From contig NZ_SRII01000006.1 in the NCBI RefSeq assembly GCF_004684095.1, positions 372,001-436,000 of the forward strand: 64,000 nt of DNA, in the 5' to 3' direction. Position 1 is the first letter of the stretch. The number at the start of each line of letters is the position of its first letter. The notes beneath the pieces were generated by a model. It did no database searches. It had not been told where the DNA came from and worked only from the letters and a program-made list of their open reading frames with translations. The position numbers were made by a program, and so were the translations under genes. Shown piece after piece: positions 26,263-34,173 of this stretch. This stretch comes from Hymenobacter sp. UV11 (GTDB lineage: Bacteria; Bacteroidota; Bacteroidia; Cytophagales; Hymenobacteraceae).

Positions 26263-27132
26263 CTAGGCGTGGGTGACGGATGCGCTAGCTTCCTGCGCCC
26301 GGTGTTGGAGATGCGTAACGATGTTCTTGAAAATGGCCAGGCCCTCGCCCTCGTCCTTCAGCTCGCCGCGACGCTTTTTCAGGCCCCAGTCGGGGTGGTT
26401 GCAGCCGGCCAGGTAGGCTTCGGGGTGCGGCATGAGGCCGAATATGTGGCCCGTGGGGTCGGTGAGGCCGGCGCAGTTGAGGTCCGCGCCGTTGGGATTG
26501 AGGGGGTAGGTGCCGGTTTCGAGGTCGTCGTAGCCGGCATAGGTCAGGCAGTTAAGGCCCTGGGCCACAATGCGCTCGCGGGTGGCGGCATCGGGCACTA
26601 CCAGGCGGCCTTCGCCGTGGCGCACGGGCACTTCCAGGGTAGTCAGGCCACTGAGGAAGGGCGTATTAGCAACCGGGTTCACCACGAGGCGCACCCAACG
26701 GTCTTCATACCGGCCCGATGCATTGTGCGTCAGCGTCACTTCAGGCTCGAAATTGCCGCCTAGGTTGGGCAGCAATCCCAGCTTCACCAGCACCTGAAAG
26801 CCGTTGCAGATGCCGAGCACGAACTTGCCGGCGGCCACAAACTCGCGGATGTCGCTGAGCAGCGTGCGGCCGTCGGTGCCGGTCTGGCGATAGCGCAGCT
26901 TGTTGGCCAGCACCACGCCCGAACCCAGGTCGTCGCCGAACGAAAAACCGCCCGGAAAATTCAGAATATCAAAGTCGTGGATGCTTACCCGGCCGTGCAG
27001 CACCTCGTTGAGGTGCACGATGGTAGGCACGCCGCCCGCCAAGCGATAGGCGGCGGCCATTTCCTCTTCGCAATTAATACCGAAGCCGGTCAAAATCAAC
27101 GCCTTGGGCGCTGCCTGTTCGTGTTCTGCCAT
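26263..27132 (-). CDS. purQ: FGAM synthase glutaminase subunit
   Basis: 289 residues, a class I glutamine amidotransferase. Seen: ALILTGFGINCEEEM, FPGGFSFGDDLGSG, the nucleophile Cys in LGICNGFQVLVKLG, and a C-terminal His/Glu pair in GLMPHPEAY. It supplies ammonia to PurL. Somewhat longer than short PurQ (about 230 residues). Lies 37 bases after the purL stop and 10 before purC. Confidence 0.94.
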   Translation of the reverse strand: MAEHEQAAPKALILTGFGINCEEEMAAAYRLAGGVPTIVHLNEVLHGRVSIHDFDILNFPGGFSFGDDLGSGVVLANKLRYRQTGTDGRTLLSDIREFVAAGKFVLGICNGFQVLVKLGLLPNLGGNFEPEVTLTHNASGRYEDRWVRLVVNPVANTPFLSGLTTLEVPVRHGEGRLVVPDAATRERIVAQGLNCLTYAGYDDLETGTYPLNPNGADLNCAGLTDPTGHIFGLMPHPEAYLAGCNHPDWGLKKRRGELKDEGEGLAIFKNIVTHLQHRAQEASASVTHA

Positions 27133-27169
27133 TGCTATTTACCTTACTAACGTACTAGCCACTTGATAC

Positions 27170-30100
27170 TTATGCATGTAGTGCGGTTGCCGGCTCCAAG
27201 CCAATCGTTTGGTTGACGGGGCCGTTGGTCCAGGCGGCGCGCAAGTCGGTGGTATTCAGACTCAGTAGCTCGGTAGCCTGGTGGCGCACGCGCAGCTGGC
27301 CATCGGCCGTGACGCGGCCCAGGCGGGTGGCGCGGTCCTTCAGAATACTTTCGAAAGCTGGCACATCCTCCGGCGCTACACTCACTACGAAACGCGAGTG
27401 TGACTCACTGAATAACAGTGCGTTCACCGACAATTCGGCGGGTAGCCCGCTCAGGTCCAGCTCCGCTCCTAGCCCGTCGCGGCCGAAGGTGCACTCGGCC
27501 AGCGTCACGGCGAGGCCGCCGTCGCTCAGGTCGTGGCTACTTTGGATGAGCTGCTGGTCGTTGGCTTCGCCGACCAAGGTGTAGAGGGCTTTGGCTTTGG
27601 CAAAATCAACCTTGGGGACGTTGGCGCCCAGCTCGTTGTAGAGCTGGTAGAACTCCGAGCCGCCCAGCTCGTCGTAGGTTTCGCCGAGGAGGTAAATCAC
27701 GTCGTCGGCCTGCTTGAAATCAGAGGTAACTACCTGGCGCACATCGGCTACCTTAGCCGTCATCGAGTAGAGGACCGTGGGCGGCACCGAGATTTTCACC
27801 CCGTCGGCCTTGAAGTCGTTCTTCATCGAGTCTTTGCCCGAGGTGAGCGGGATGCAGTAGGCGGCGCAGGCGTCGCGCAGGGCCTGGCACATCTGCACCA
27901 GCTTGGCGAGTTTCTGCTTGCCGTCGGGGTTAATGGCGGGGTCGTAGACCGAGTCGGGCACGCAGAAATTATCATTCACCGACCAGAAGATATTGTCGCC
28001 CGGCGTGAGGTTGGGCAGCTTGCCGCCCACCGAGATAATCTGCCGCACGGCCTCGTCAAACGAGCCGGCCGACATCTGGTAGGCGTCCAAATCGCCCATT
28101 CGGGGCAGGATGCCGTTGCTCACGGCTACCCCCTCCCAACTCTCGAAGTTGAAGCGCACCACGGCGGCGTCCTGCGGGGCCTGGCCGGTGGCCCCCATGA
28201 GGGGCTTCACAATGGTGCGGCCCTTCACCTCGTGGTCGTACTGCCGGATAACCGACTCGCGCGAGCAGATATTGAGCGAACCCAACAGCTTCAGCAGCAC
28301 GTCGTTGTAGTCTAAAACGGGGGGTAGGGCGGGCTCCTGGGCGGTTGGCTTTACGTACTCGGCCAGCAGGGTTTTGCGCGGCACGCCCTCGTGCAGAAAC
28401 TCCAGCGAAAGGCCGGCAATGGGCTTGCCATCAAACAGAACATCGAGTGAACCTTCGGCGTTGAAGAAGCCAATATCGGTCAGCTCGACCTCCATTTCGC
28501 GGCCCAGGGCCAGCAGCTCGTCGAGCTTGGCAGGCTCCACGGCCAGCGTAAAACGCTCCTGCGACTCGCTCAGGAAAATCTCCCAGGGCTTGAGGCCGGG
28601 ATATTTGAGGGGCACTTTTTCGAGCTCCACCACCGCGCCGCCGGGGATGAGCGCCAGCTCGCCGATGCTCGACGAGAGGCCGCCCGCGCCGTTGTCGGTG
28701 CTGCACCGGATGAGGCCGCGCCGGGTGGCGAGAATGAGGAAATCCATCGCCAGCTTTTGGGTGATGGGTGAGCCGATTTGCACGGCCGTGGCGGGCGCGG
28801 CTTCGTCCAGCTCGATGCTGCTGAACGTGGCGCCGTGGATGCCGTCCTTGCCCACACGGCCGCCGGCCATGATGATGCGGTCGCCGGGCAAAATCACCTT
28901 TTCCCAGCTGTCCTTGCCGGCCAGCTGCATGGGCATCACGGCGCCGGTCCCGCAGTACACGAGCGGCTTGCCGCGGTAGCGGTCATCAAAAATGATGGCG
29001 CCGTTCACGGTCGGCACGCCCGACTTATTGCCACCATCTTCAATGCCCTTACGCACGCCCTCAAAAATGCGGCGCGGGTGCAGCTGGCCGGTCAGCAACG
29101 GCCCGTCGTAATCAGGGTTGCCAAAGCACAACACGTTGGTATTGAACAACAAGCGTGCGCCGCCGATACCGGTGGCCAGCGGGTCGCGGTTGTTGCCCAG
29201 AATGCCCGTGATGGCCCCGCCGTAGGGGTCGATGGCCGAGGGCGAGTTGTGCGTTTCGACCTTCCACACGAACAGCGACTCGGGATTGATGCGCACCGCG
29301 CCGGCGTTGTCCGAAAACACCTTGATGAGCCAGTCGTTGCCGTTGGCTCGTAACTGCCTATCTACCTCACTGGTAGCGCCTTTGATAAAGGTTTTGAACA
29401 GGCCATCAATCTCTTCCTCCGCGCCCGTTTCCAGGTTTTTATACTTGATAACGGCGCTGAATTCCTTGTGCTTGCAGTGCTCCGACCAGGTTTGGGCCAG
29501 GATTTCGAGCTCGCAGTCCGTCGGGTCGGCCGGCAGGCCAAGTCCTACCCGCTCCTCGCGCAGCGAAGCCTGGTCGAAGTGGTCGCGGATGGCCTGCATT
29601 TCGGGCAGGTTGAGGGCGTACACGTTGTCCTTGCTGAGCTGCAAGAGTTGCTCGTCGCTCAGGCCACTGAGCACAATGGTCTCTGTGCGGGCGTCGGCGC
29701 CGCCGCCGGGGCGCGGGGTGTAGTCGCGCAGGCCGTCGGCCACGGCGCCTACTTCAAACCGGTTAATCAGCTTGTTGCCCAGCAGCTCCTCAGCTATGCG
29801 GCGCAGGTCGGCGGCGGGCAGCGCCTGCTCGACCCAGTAGAGGCGCTTCGAGAAAATATGCTGGGTGCGTGTGTCGATGGGCTCGTTGAGGAAGTCGCCG
29901 AGCGCATTCTGGGCCGAAGTGCCCTCGTCATCCGTCACGCCGGGGCCCTTGGCCACCAGGATGTAGCTCTGGAACCCAGTCGGCGCGGCCAGCTCGTTGA
30001 TGGCCACTGTGTGCAGCACGGGGTCCTGGAGGCAGGCGGCGGCAAAGTCGGCCACTTGCGCGGCGCTTAGGCCGGGGTAGCGCACGGCGTAGAGCGCCGC

Positions 30101-30223
30101 GCTGCGCACCTGGCCGGTGGTCAGGCCGAGGTGGCGGGCCGCGTCGGCGGCCACGCGCTGGCCGTCGCCGTCGTGCCGACCGGGTTGGAGGGTAAGGAGG
30201 ATGGAATGCTGGTTGGTTTCCAA
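27170..30223 (-). CDS. purL: FGAM synthase, large subunit with PurS-like N-terminus
   Basis: About 1017 residues from TTG 30223; the frame stays open to a TTG at 30295. It converts FGAR to FGAM. The first 200 or so residues are a PurS-like/linker region (ILLTLQPGRHDGDGQRVAAD). Two AIR-synthetase-like halves follow: QTWSEHCKHKEFSA, KVETHNSPSAIDPYGGAITG, STDNGAGGLSSSIGEL, SGKDSMKNDF and SSHDLSDGGLAVTLAE. A separate purQ provides glutaminase. There is no ATG near the start, and the upstream codons run into the right-hand neighbour repeat (30263-30327), so the natural start may have been displaced. PurL identity is certain; the start is not. Confidence 0.93.
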   Translation of the reverse strand: METNQHSILLTLQPGRHDGDGQRVAADAARHLGLTTGQVRSAALYAVRYPGLSAAQVADFAAACLQDPVLHTVAINELAAPTGFQSYILVAKGPGVTDDEGTSAQNALGDFLNEPIDTRTQHIFSKRLYWVEQALPAADLRRIAEELLGNKLINRFEVGAVADGLRDYTPRPGGGADARTETIVLSGLSDEQLLQLSKDNVYALNLPEMQAIRDHFDQASLREERVGLGLPADPTDCELEILAQTWSEHCKHKEFSAVIKYKNLETGAEEEIDGLFKTFIKGATSEVDRQLRANGNDWLIKVFSDNAGAVRINPESLFVWKVETHNSPSAIDPYGGAITGILGNNRDPLATGIGGARLLFNTNVLCFGNPDYDGPLLTGQLHPRRIFEGVRKGIEDGGNKSGVPTVNGAIIFDDRYRGKPLVYCGTGAVMPMQLAGKDSWEKVILPGDRIIMAGGRVGKDGIHGATFSSIELDEAAPATAVQIGSPITQKLAMDFLILATRRGLIRCSTDNGAGGLSSSIGELALIPGGAVVELEKVPLKYPGLKPWEIFLSESQERFTLAVEPAKLDELLALGREMEVELTDIGFFNAEGSLDVLFDGKPIAGLSLEFLHEGVPRKTLLAEYVKPTAQEPALPPVLDYNDVLLKLLGSLNICSRESVIRQYDHEVKGRTIVKPLMGATGQAPQDAAVVRFNFESWEGVAVSNGILPRMGDLDAYQMSAGSFDEAVRQIISVGGKLPNLTPGDNIFWSVNDNFCVPDSVYDPAINPDGKQKLAKLVQMCQALRDACAAYCIPLTSGKDSMKNDFKADGVKISVPPTVLYSMTAKVADVRQVVTSDFKQADDVIYLLGETYDELGGSEFYQLYNELGANVPKVDFAKAKALYTLVGEANDQQLIQSSHDLSDGGLAVTLAECTFGRDGLGAELDLSGLPAELSVNALLFSESHSRFVVSVAPEDVPAFESILKDRATRLGRVTADGQLRVRHQATELLSLNTTDLRAAWTNGPVNQTIGLEPATALHA

Positions 30224-30262
30224 ACGGGAAGGACGACCCTTGAGCCGCCCGTTAAACGTTAT

Positions 30263-30327
30263 GTAGCGCGGACTTTCAGTCCGCGACCCATTCAATTTCC
30301 TTCTCGCGGACTGAAAGTCCGCGCTAC
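30263..30327. repeat. GTAGCGCGGACT-type inverted repeat between pyrE and purL
   Basis: Arms 30263-30286 and 30304-30327 are a perfect 24 bp with a 17-base loop. Each arm is itself a hairpin (CGCGGACT and AGTCCGCG around TTC). The minus-strand TAG of GTAGCGCG is the pyrE stop codon. A sister element at 37811 has A-T in place of one G-C pair in the same stem. Confidence 0.9.
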
Positions 30328-30953
30328 TTCGAGTCCGGCCGACTGCCGGGCTTCACGGCCGGAATCCCGGCCAGATGTGCCGGCACCGCATCGGCCGCAA
30401 ATACGGCCGCTTGCACCGGCAACAGCGCAAAGTTCGGGAACGGAAGCTGCGCGGCACCATTGGTGCGGTCAATTAATGATACTACCGCCAGCACTTCGAC
30501 CCCCATTTCGGTCAAAACCCGTGCTACTTCGAGGGTGCTTTTGCCGGTCGTAACTACGTCTTCGGCAATTACTACCCGCTCACCGGGGGTCAAGGTGAAG
30601 CCACGCCGCAAAATCATTTCGCCATTTGCATCGCGCTCCGTAAAAAGTGACGGCACGCCCAATTGCCGAGCTAATTCATAGCTCACGACCACGCCGCCCA
30701 TGGCCGGGCCCACCACCGTATCGGGTACCAAACCGGCCTTGCGCAGGCGGCTGGCCAGCTCGGCCATGGCGGGCGCGGCCAGCTCGGGCTTGCGCAAAAA
30801 GCGGGCGCACTGCACGTAGGTATCGGAGTGCAGGCCCGACGACAGCTTGAAGTGGCCGCTCAGCAGTGCGCCTTCGGCGCGCAGCTGCGCTTCGAGGATT
30901 CTGGCGACTTCGGCGGGGGGTAGGCCGGGGGTGAGGGTGTTTGGGGTATCCAT
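30324..30953 (-). CDS. pyrE: Orotate phosphoribosyltransferase
   Basis: 209 residues. It adds PRPP to orotate to make OMP. Seen: SGHFKLSSGLHSDTYVQCA at the N-terminus, VVGPAMGGVVVSYELAR, and the PRPP motif VVIAEDVVTTGKST. Its stop codon TAG (30324-30326, minus strand) is provided by the palindromic repeat that separates it from purL. pyrF lies directly upstream, so the last two UMP steps are paired at the head of the purine cluster. Confidence 0.95.
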   Translation of the reverse strand: MDTPNTLTPGLPPAEVARILEAQLRAEGALLSGHFKLSSGLHSDTYVQCARFLRKPELAAPAMAELASRLRKAGLVPDTVVGPAMGGVVVSYELARQLGVPSLFTERDANGEMILRRGFTLTPGERVVIAEDVVTTGKSTLEVARVLTEMGVEVLAVVSLIDRTNGAAQLPFPNFALLPVQAAVFAADAVPAHLAGIPAVKPGSRPDSK

Positions 30954-30963
30954 TTAATAGAAT

Positions 30964-31072
30964 AAAAAGAACGTCATGCAGACCGCAGGGAAGCATCTCG
31001 CGTGCTTCGTTGAGTGAGTACCCTGCGTCAGCACGCGAGATGCTTCCCTGCGGTCTGCATGACGTTCTTTTT
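30964..31072. repeat. Perfect 42-bp-arm inverted repeat between pyrF and pyrE
   Basis: Arms 30964-31005 and 31031-31072 pair perfectly over 42 bp. The outermost bases are A/T runs (AAAAAGAACG and its complement), so the hairpin could also act as a terminator in either direction. The 25-base loop has nothing recognisable. Confidence 0.92.
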
Positions 31073-31086
31073 CAATTATTTGTTAA

Positions 31087-31842
31087 CTAAGCCGTTACCG
31101 GCCGGTGCTCATTAATCTCATTCATCAGCTCCCGTGCGGCCGCGCCGGCGTCTTCCGCCTGCCAGATGCTGCGCGAAGCGTTAATCAATAGCCCCGTGCC
31201 ATCAGCAAATAGCCCGGCGGCCAGCACGGCGGTTAGGTCGCCGCCCTGCGCGCCGATGCCGGGCACTAAAAACCACTGGTTGGGGCAGAGCTGCCGCAGG
31301 CGGCCCAGCGCGGCCACATCGGTGGCGCCGGCCACCAGGCCGATGCTGTGGTGAGCCGCGTCGAGGTCGGCCAACATCTTGGCCGTGAAGTCGCTCACGG
31401 ACTCGCCGCTCTGTAACACCGCATCCTGCACGGCCGATTGGTTCGAGGTCTTGGCCAGGGCGAAGATGAACTTGCCGGGCCGGGAGAAGGGCAGCACCGC
31501 ATCGGCGCCCATGTAGGGGTTCACCGTCACGGCATCGGCGCCCACCACGTCGTAGGCAAACTGCGCGTAGTGCATGGCCGTGTTGGCGATGTCGCCAAAC
31601 TTGCCATCCAGGATAACCGGGATGCCCTCGGGCACGGCCGCCACCACTTGGCGCAAGAGCTGCGTGCCATTACCCCGGCTCAGGAAAAAAGCCAGGTTGG
31701 GCTTGAAGGCGGCGGCGTAGGGCGCGGTTTCGGCGATTACCTGGGGTAGGCGGCGCGTCACGTCTTCGTCGGAGCCAGTGGGGTCGAGGCCCACGCAGAG
31801 CAGCGTATTGGCCTGGGCCACGCGGTTGAGGAGCTTATTCAT
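31087..31842 (-). CDS. pyrF: Orotidine 5'-phosphate decarboxylase (subfamily 2)
   Basis: 251 residues. It makes UMP from OMP. Seen: LLCVGLDPTGSDED, FKPNLAFFLSRG, the catalytic core ILDGKFGDIANT, VTVNPYMGADAVLPF, and FLVPGIGAQGGD. Length and motifs fit the longer subfamily 2 found in Bacteroidota. First gene of the leftward cluster; the sequence just upstream of its ATG (31842) belongs to an AT-rich repeat. Confidence 0.94.
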   Translation of the reverse strand: MNKLLNRVAQANTLLCVGLDPTGSDEDVTRRLPQVIAETAPYAAAFKPNLAFFLSRGNGTQLLRQVVAAVPEGIPVILDGKFGDIANTAMHYAQFAYDVVGADAVTVNPYMGADAVLPFSRPGKFIFALAKTSNQSAVQDAVLQSGESVSDFTAKMLADLDAAHHSIGLVAGATDVAALGRLRQLCPNQWFLVPGIGAQGGDLTAVLAAGLFADGTGLLINASRSIWQAEDAGAAARELMNEINEHRPVTA

Positions 31843-31860
31843 TTAACATTTATCAATTAA

Positions 31861-31988
31861 CATTTAACAGACAACAGCTTGAACAATAACGAGTAACAGC
31901 TGCTGATTATCGGCTGTGGAATCGGTAAGCAGTACCACCAAAACTCCAGACCAATAACCAGCAACTGTTAACTGCTAACTGTTAAATG
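31861..31988. repeat. AT-rich inverted repeat upstream of pyrF
   Basis: CATTTAACAG (31861-31870) pairs with CTGTTAAATG (31979-31988), and weaker inner matches include AACAGCTGCTG against CAGCAACTGTT. It is clearly richer in A/T than its surroundings. The right end encodes the stop of the small 31975-32121 frame. It probably forms the 5' leader of pyrF. Confidence 0.6.
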
Positions 31989-32121
31989 AGTAGATTACGT
32001 TTTCGCGGTTAATCCGGAACGGTACGCACTCGCGGGGGTCCGTTTGGCCCAGGATGAACTGCGCCACGCAGGCCATCGCTGCCCCGGCAACGCTGCACGT
32101 CGTATTCCTCGTGGAAGTCAT
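31975..32121 (-). CDS. Possible 48-residue small protein
   Basis: The frame from ATG 32121 encodes MTSTRNTTCSVAGAAMACVA and onward, ending with RINRENVIYSFNS. It has no signal peptide or recognisable family. Codon use is ordinary for this genome and it lies between a leader-type terminator and pyrF on the same strand. Its last codons are in a repeat. It could be a real small protein, a leader peptide or chance. Confidence 0.35.
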   Translation of the reverse strand: MTSTRNTTCSVAGAAMACVAQFILGQTDPRECVPFRINRENVIYSFNS

Positions 32122-32191
32122 GAAAGGGAATAAGTAGGAATTAGTAGGAAAAACTAAAAAACCTGCAAACCTTAACGCGCCGACCAGGCAC

Positions 32192-32220
32192 AAAAAAACC
32201 GCCTCAACTACTTGGGGCGG
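32192..32220 (-). terminator. Intrinsic terminator (attenuator-like) ahead of the pyrF cluster
   Basis: On the minus strand CCGCC (32216-32220) pairs with GGCGG (32199-32203), with additional CAA/TTG pairing, then seven T residues. It overlaps the stop codon of a 39-codon frame, the geometry of a leader-peptide attenuator. Confidence 0.65.
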
Positions 32221-32323
32221 CGAAACGAACAGGACGAAACAACGCAGCAAACGACTGAAAAACGGCGGCCACAGCCTTCCGGTCCTCGCGCAGGATGGCC
32301 GGTTTGGTCGTCCCGCGCATCAT
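32204..32323 (-). CDS. Possible 39-residue leader peptide overlapping a terminator
   Basis: ATG ATG at 32323-32318 opens a frame ending at TGA 32204-32206, inside the terminator stem. The peptide begins MMRGTTKPAILREDRKA and has five Phe in its second half (VFQSFAALFRPVRF). It is only about 22 bases downstream of where transcription from the TAATTTTG box would begin. This is the layout of a ribosome-controlled attenuator. No homology is recognised, and the regulated gene (pyrF cluster) is a guess. Confidence 0.4.
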   Translation of the reverse strand: MMRGTTKPAILREDRKAVAAVFQSFAALFRPVRFAAPSS

Positions 32324-32351
32324 CAACTGGTGGTTGAGTGCGTTCACGGTG

Positions 32352-32359
32352 CAAAATTA
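32352..32359 (-). promoter_or_regulatory. Bacteroidota -7 box TAATTTTG (leftward)
   Basis: Minus-strand TAATTTTG matches TAnnTTTG exactly. Upstream DNA is A/T-rich, but no TTG was found at about -33. It would start a transcript at about 32345 leading into the leader frame, terminator and pyrF. Confidence 0.45.
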
Positions 32360-32505
32360 CCGCTTTCTTTTTGGGCGCCGCCTTAACTTTTTCAAAAAAC
32401 CTTTTTCCCCTTTTTCAGAAAAAACGTTTTCTGCGGTAAGCTAGGTTTTTAGGCTGGTTTTACGCCGGTTTAGCCAGTTAAAAAAAAGTTGCGCTCCCGC
32501 GCTGG

Positions 32506-32538
32506 TTTGCCCCCACCCGTAAGCCTGGTGTAACTTTG
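32506..32538 (+). promoter_or_regulatory. Bacteroidota promoter TTTG / TAACTTTG (rightward)
   Basis: TTTG (32506-32509) and TAACTTTG (32531-32538) are separated by 21 bases, matching the -33/-7 consensus of Bacteroidota housekeeping promoters. No protein gene follows on this strand; a terminator lies about 65 bases downstream of the expected start. Confidence 0.6.
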
Positions 32539-32544
32539 ACTGTT

Positions 32545-32639
32545 TATGACGCAAGTGTACAGGCGGCCTACCCCTTCAGGCTGAATAAATTGCGCATGAA
32601 AAAGCCCGCTGCTTCTACCTGGAGCAGCGGGCTTTTTTT
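32545..32639 (+). ncRNA. Candidate small RNA of about 95 nt
   Basis: A promoter at 32506-32538 and a terminator at 32603-32639 enclose about 95 bases with no convincing gene. A 12-codon frame (MTQVYRRPTPSG) from 32547 could be a leader, but nothing follows it on this strand. No known RNA family was recognised. It also lies antisense to nothing annotated. Both ends are inferred. Confidence 0.4.
32603..32639. terminator. Bidirectional intrinsic terminator
   Basis: AGCCCGCTGCT (32603-32613) pairs with 32623-32633, with T's to the right and A's to the left. It can end the candidate small RNA rightward and the S1/P1 nuclease gene leftward. Confidence 0.88.
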
Positions 32640-32672
32640 ATGCAGGCTTGGGCCTACCAGAGCCCGGGCGGC

Positions 32673-33458
32673 TTACTTGAACGCCTCGTTGAGCACGGCG
32701 GCCAGCCGCAAGCCGGCTTGCTGCAGGCGCTGCTTCACCTGGTCGGCGTGGGCGGGGTAGTAACGGTAGTCGGGGTTGGGGTTTTGGGCCGCGTCGGCGT
32801 AGAGCTGCGTAGCCAGCGTGTACGACTCGAAGAGCCACTCGGCGGGGTCGGCCGTGGCCTGCCAGGTCTTGGCGAGGGGGGTAGGCACGGGGCTGTACTG
32901 TTGGCCCATCTCGGTGTAGGTGAGGCCCTGGTAGTCGAGCAGGCCGCTGTCCCAGAGGCTGTGCAGGTTGGTGTCCTTACCCCGGTAGGTCATTTTGATA
33001 TCGTTGCCGCCCTTGTCCTCGGCGCGGCCGGTGTGCATGGGCTGGTGAATATCGCCCACGATGTGCACTACAAAGTCGAGGGCCTCGGCCCGCTGCTCGC
33101 GCGTCTTGGCCGGGTCCTTCATCTCTTTGATTTTCAGTAATAAGGCACTATAGGCGTTGGGCGTAGTCTGCGCTTTCACGGTTTGCAGGTACTGGTCGTG
33201 GCCCAGGCCCAGGGCGGTGTTCACGTAGTGCCAGGGCGCGGTATCCTTATACTCGGGCAGGTAGCGCATCTCATCGGGGATGGTGCTGACCATGGCCAGC
33301 GACTGCGTGCCGAGCAGGGCGGCCACCTGGCGGCGGGCCTTTTCAGTGAGGTGGTTTTCGGCGATGATGCCGATGGCGCGGTGGCCTTCGACGCCCCAGG
33401 CCCACAGGCGCAGGGGTAGGGCGGCCAGCAGGGCCAGCGCAAACAATACTTTCTTCAT
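32673..33458 (-). CDS. Secreted S1/P1-type zinc nuclease
   Basis: 261 residues from ATG 33458. A Sec signal (MKKVLFALALLAALPLRLWA) is cleaved before W-G-V-E-G-H, so the mature protein starts with the conserved Trp whose amino group binds zinc. Other zinc ligands are in PDEMRYLPEY, APWHYVN, HIVGDIHQPMHTG and NLHSLWDSGLL. Members degrade single-stranded nucleic acids and 3'-nucleotides. It is probably periplasmic and used for phosphate or nucleoside scavenging. Confidence 0.92.
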   Translation of the reverse strand: MKKVLFALALLAALPLRLWAWGVEGHRAIGIIAENHLTEKARRQVAALLGTQSLAMVSTIPDEMRYLPEYKDTAPWHYVNTALGLGHDQYLQTVKAQTTPNAYSALLLKIKEMKDPAKTREQRAEALDFVVHIVGDIHQPMHTGRAEDKGGNDIKMTYRGKDTNLHSLWDSGLLDYQGLTYTEMGQQYSPVPTPLAKTWQATADPAEWLFESYTLATQLYADAAQNPNPDYRYYPAHADQVKQRLQQAGLRLAAVLNEAFK

Positions 33459-33534
33459 GAATAAGCAGCAATAAAAGACCGGCAAGGACAGCCTGCCGGG
33501 CGCAGGGTTGCAGGCAGGAAGACGGCGCAGCAGT

Positions 33535-34131
33535 TCAGTCTTCGGTAAAAATCTCGGCCCATTCGAGAGCCAGGCCGGGCAGCGTGGCTACCGGCATAAG
33601 GCCCGGCTCAATGTACTCGCCGGCCAGTTGGTAGCACTCACTCTCAAGCACATAGGCTGTTATTGTATTCTGGCCCGGATATACTATCCAGTACTCGCGC
33701 ACGCCGCTTTCCTCGTAAAGGTCGAACTTGGTTTTAGTGTCGCGGGCGGTGTTGCCGGGCGATACGATTTCGATAATCCAGTCGGGCGCGCCCAGGCAGC
33801 CCCGGTCATCGAGCTTGGCTGGGTCGCACACTACGCAAATGTCAGGTTGCACAACGGTCGTAATCTGCTGGTCGCCATTGGCCCCGCCCGTGGTCAGGCG
33901 CACGTCGAACGGCGCGTGGTACATTTCGCAACTGCCGCTACGTAAAAAGGAGGCTATCAGAAATTCTAGTCGATTTGAAAGCTGCTGGTGCCGCCGGCTC
34001 GGGCCGGCCATCGGCTGCATCACCTTGCCTTTGATAAGCTCCACGAACTTATCAAATTTCCACGTTAGATAATCGGCGTAGGTATACGTCTTGCTGAAGT
34101 CGAGCTGCGAAAGCTGGGTGATGGGTTCCAT
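33535..34131 (-). CDS. Uma2 family (DUF820) predicted nuclease
   Basis: 198 residues. The family pattern is YTYADYLTWKFDKFVELIKGKV, PSRRHQQLSNRLEFLI, then PDICVVCDPAKL and the core PDWIIEIVSPGNTARDTKTKFDLYEESGVREYWIVYP. The fold is restriction-endonuclease-like (PD-(D/E)xK with E in EIVS). Many genomes carry several; their role is unclear. No signal peptide. Confidence 0.88.
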   Translation of the reverse strand: MEPITQLSQLDFSKTYTYADYLTWKFDKFVELIKGKVMQPMAGPSRRHQQLSNRLEFLIASFLRSGSCEMYHAPFDVRLTTGGANGDQQITTVVQPDICVVCDPAKLDDRGCLGAPDWIIEIVSPGNTARDTKTKFDLYEESGVREYWIVYPGQNTITAYVLESECYQLAGEYIEPGLMPVATLPGLALEWAEIFTED

Positions 34132-34173
34132 GGCGCCAGGGGTGGGTGCACTGGTAAAGATATCCCTACCCCC

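Noticed and set aside
30224..30295. purL beginning at the TTG 30295
   Set aside because: The extra 24 residues are encoded largely by the palindromic repeat and precede the conserved PurS-like start; kept only as an alternative.
32536..32760. A 74-codon frame across the 32603 terminator
   Set aside because: It runs through the terminator hairpin and antisense to the nuclease gene, so it is not credible as a protein.
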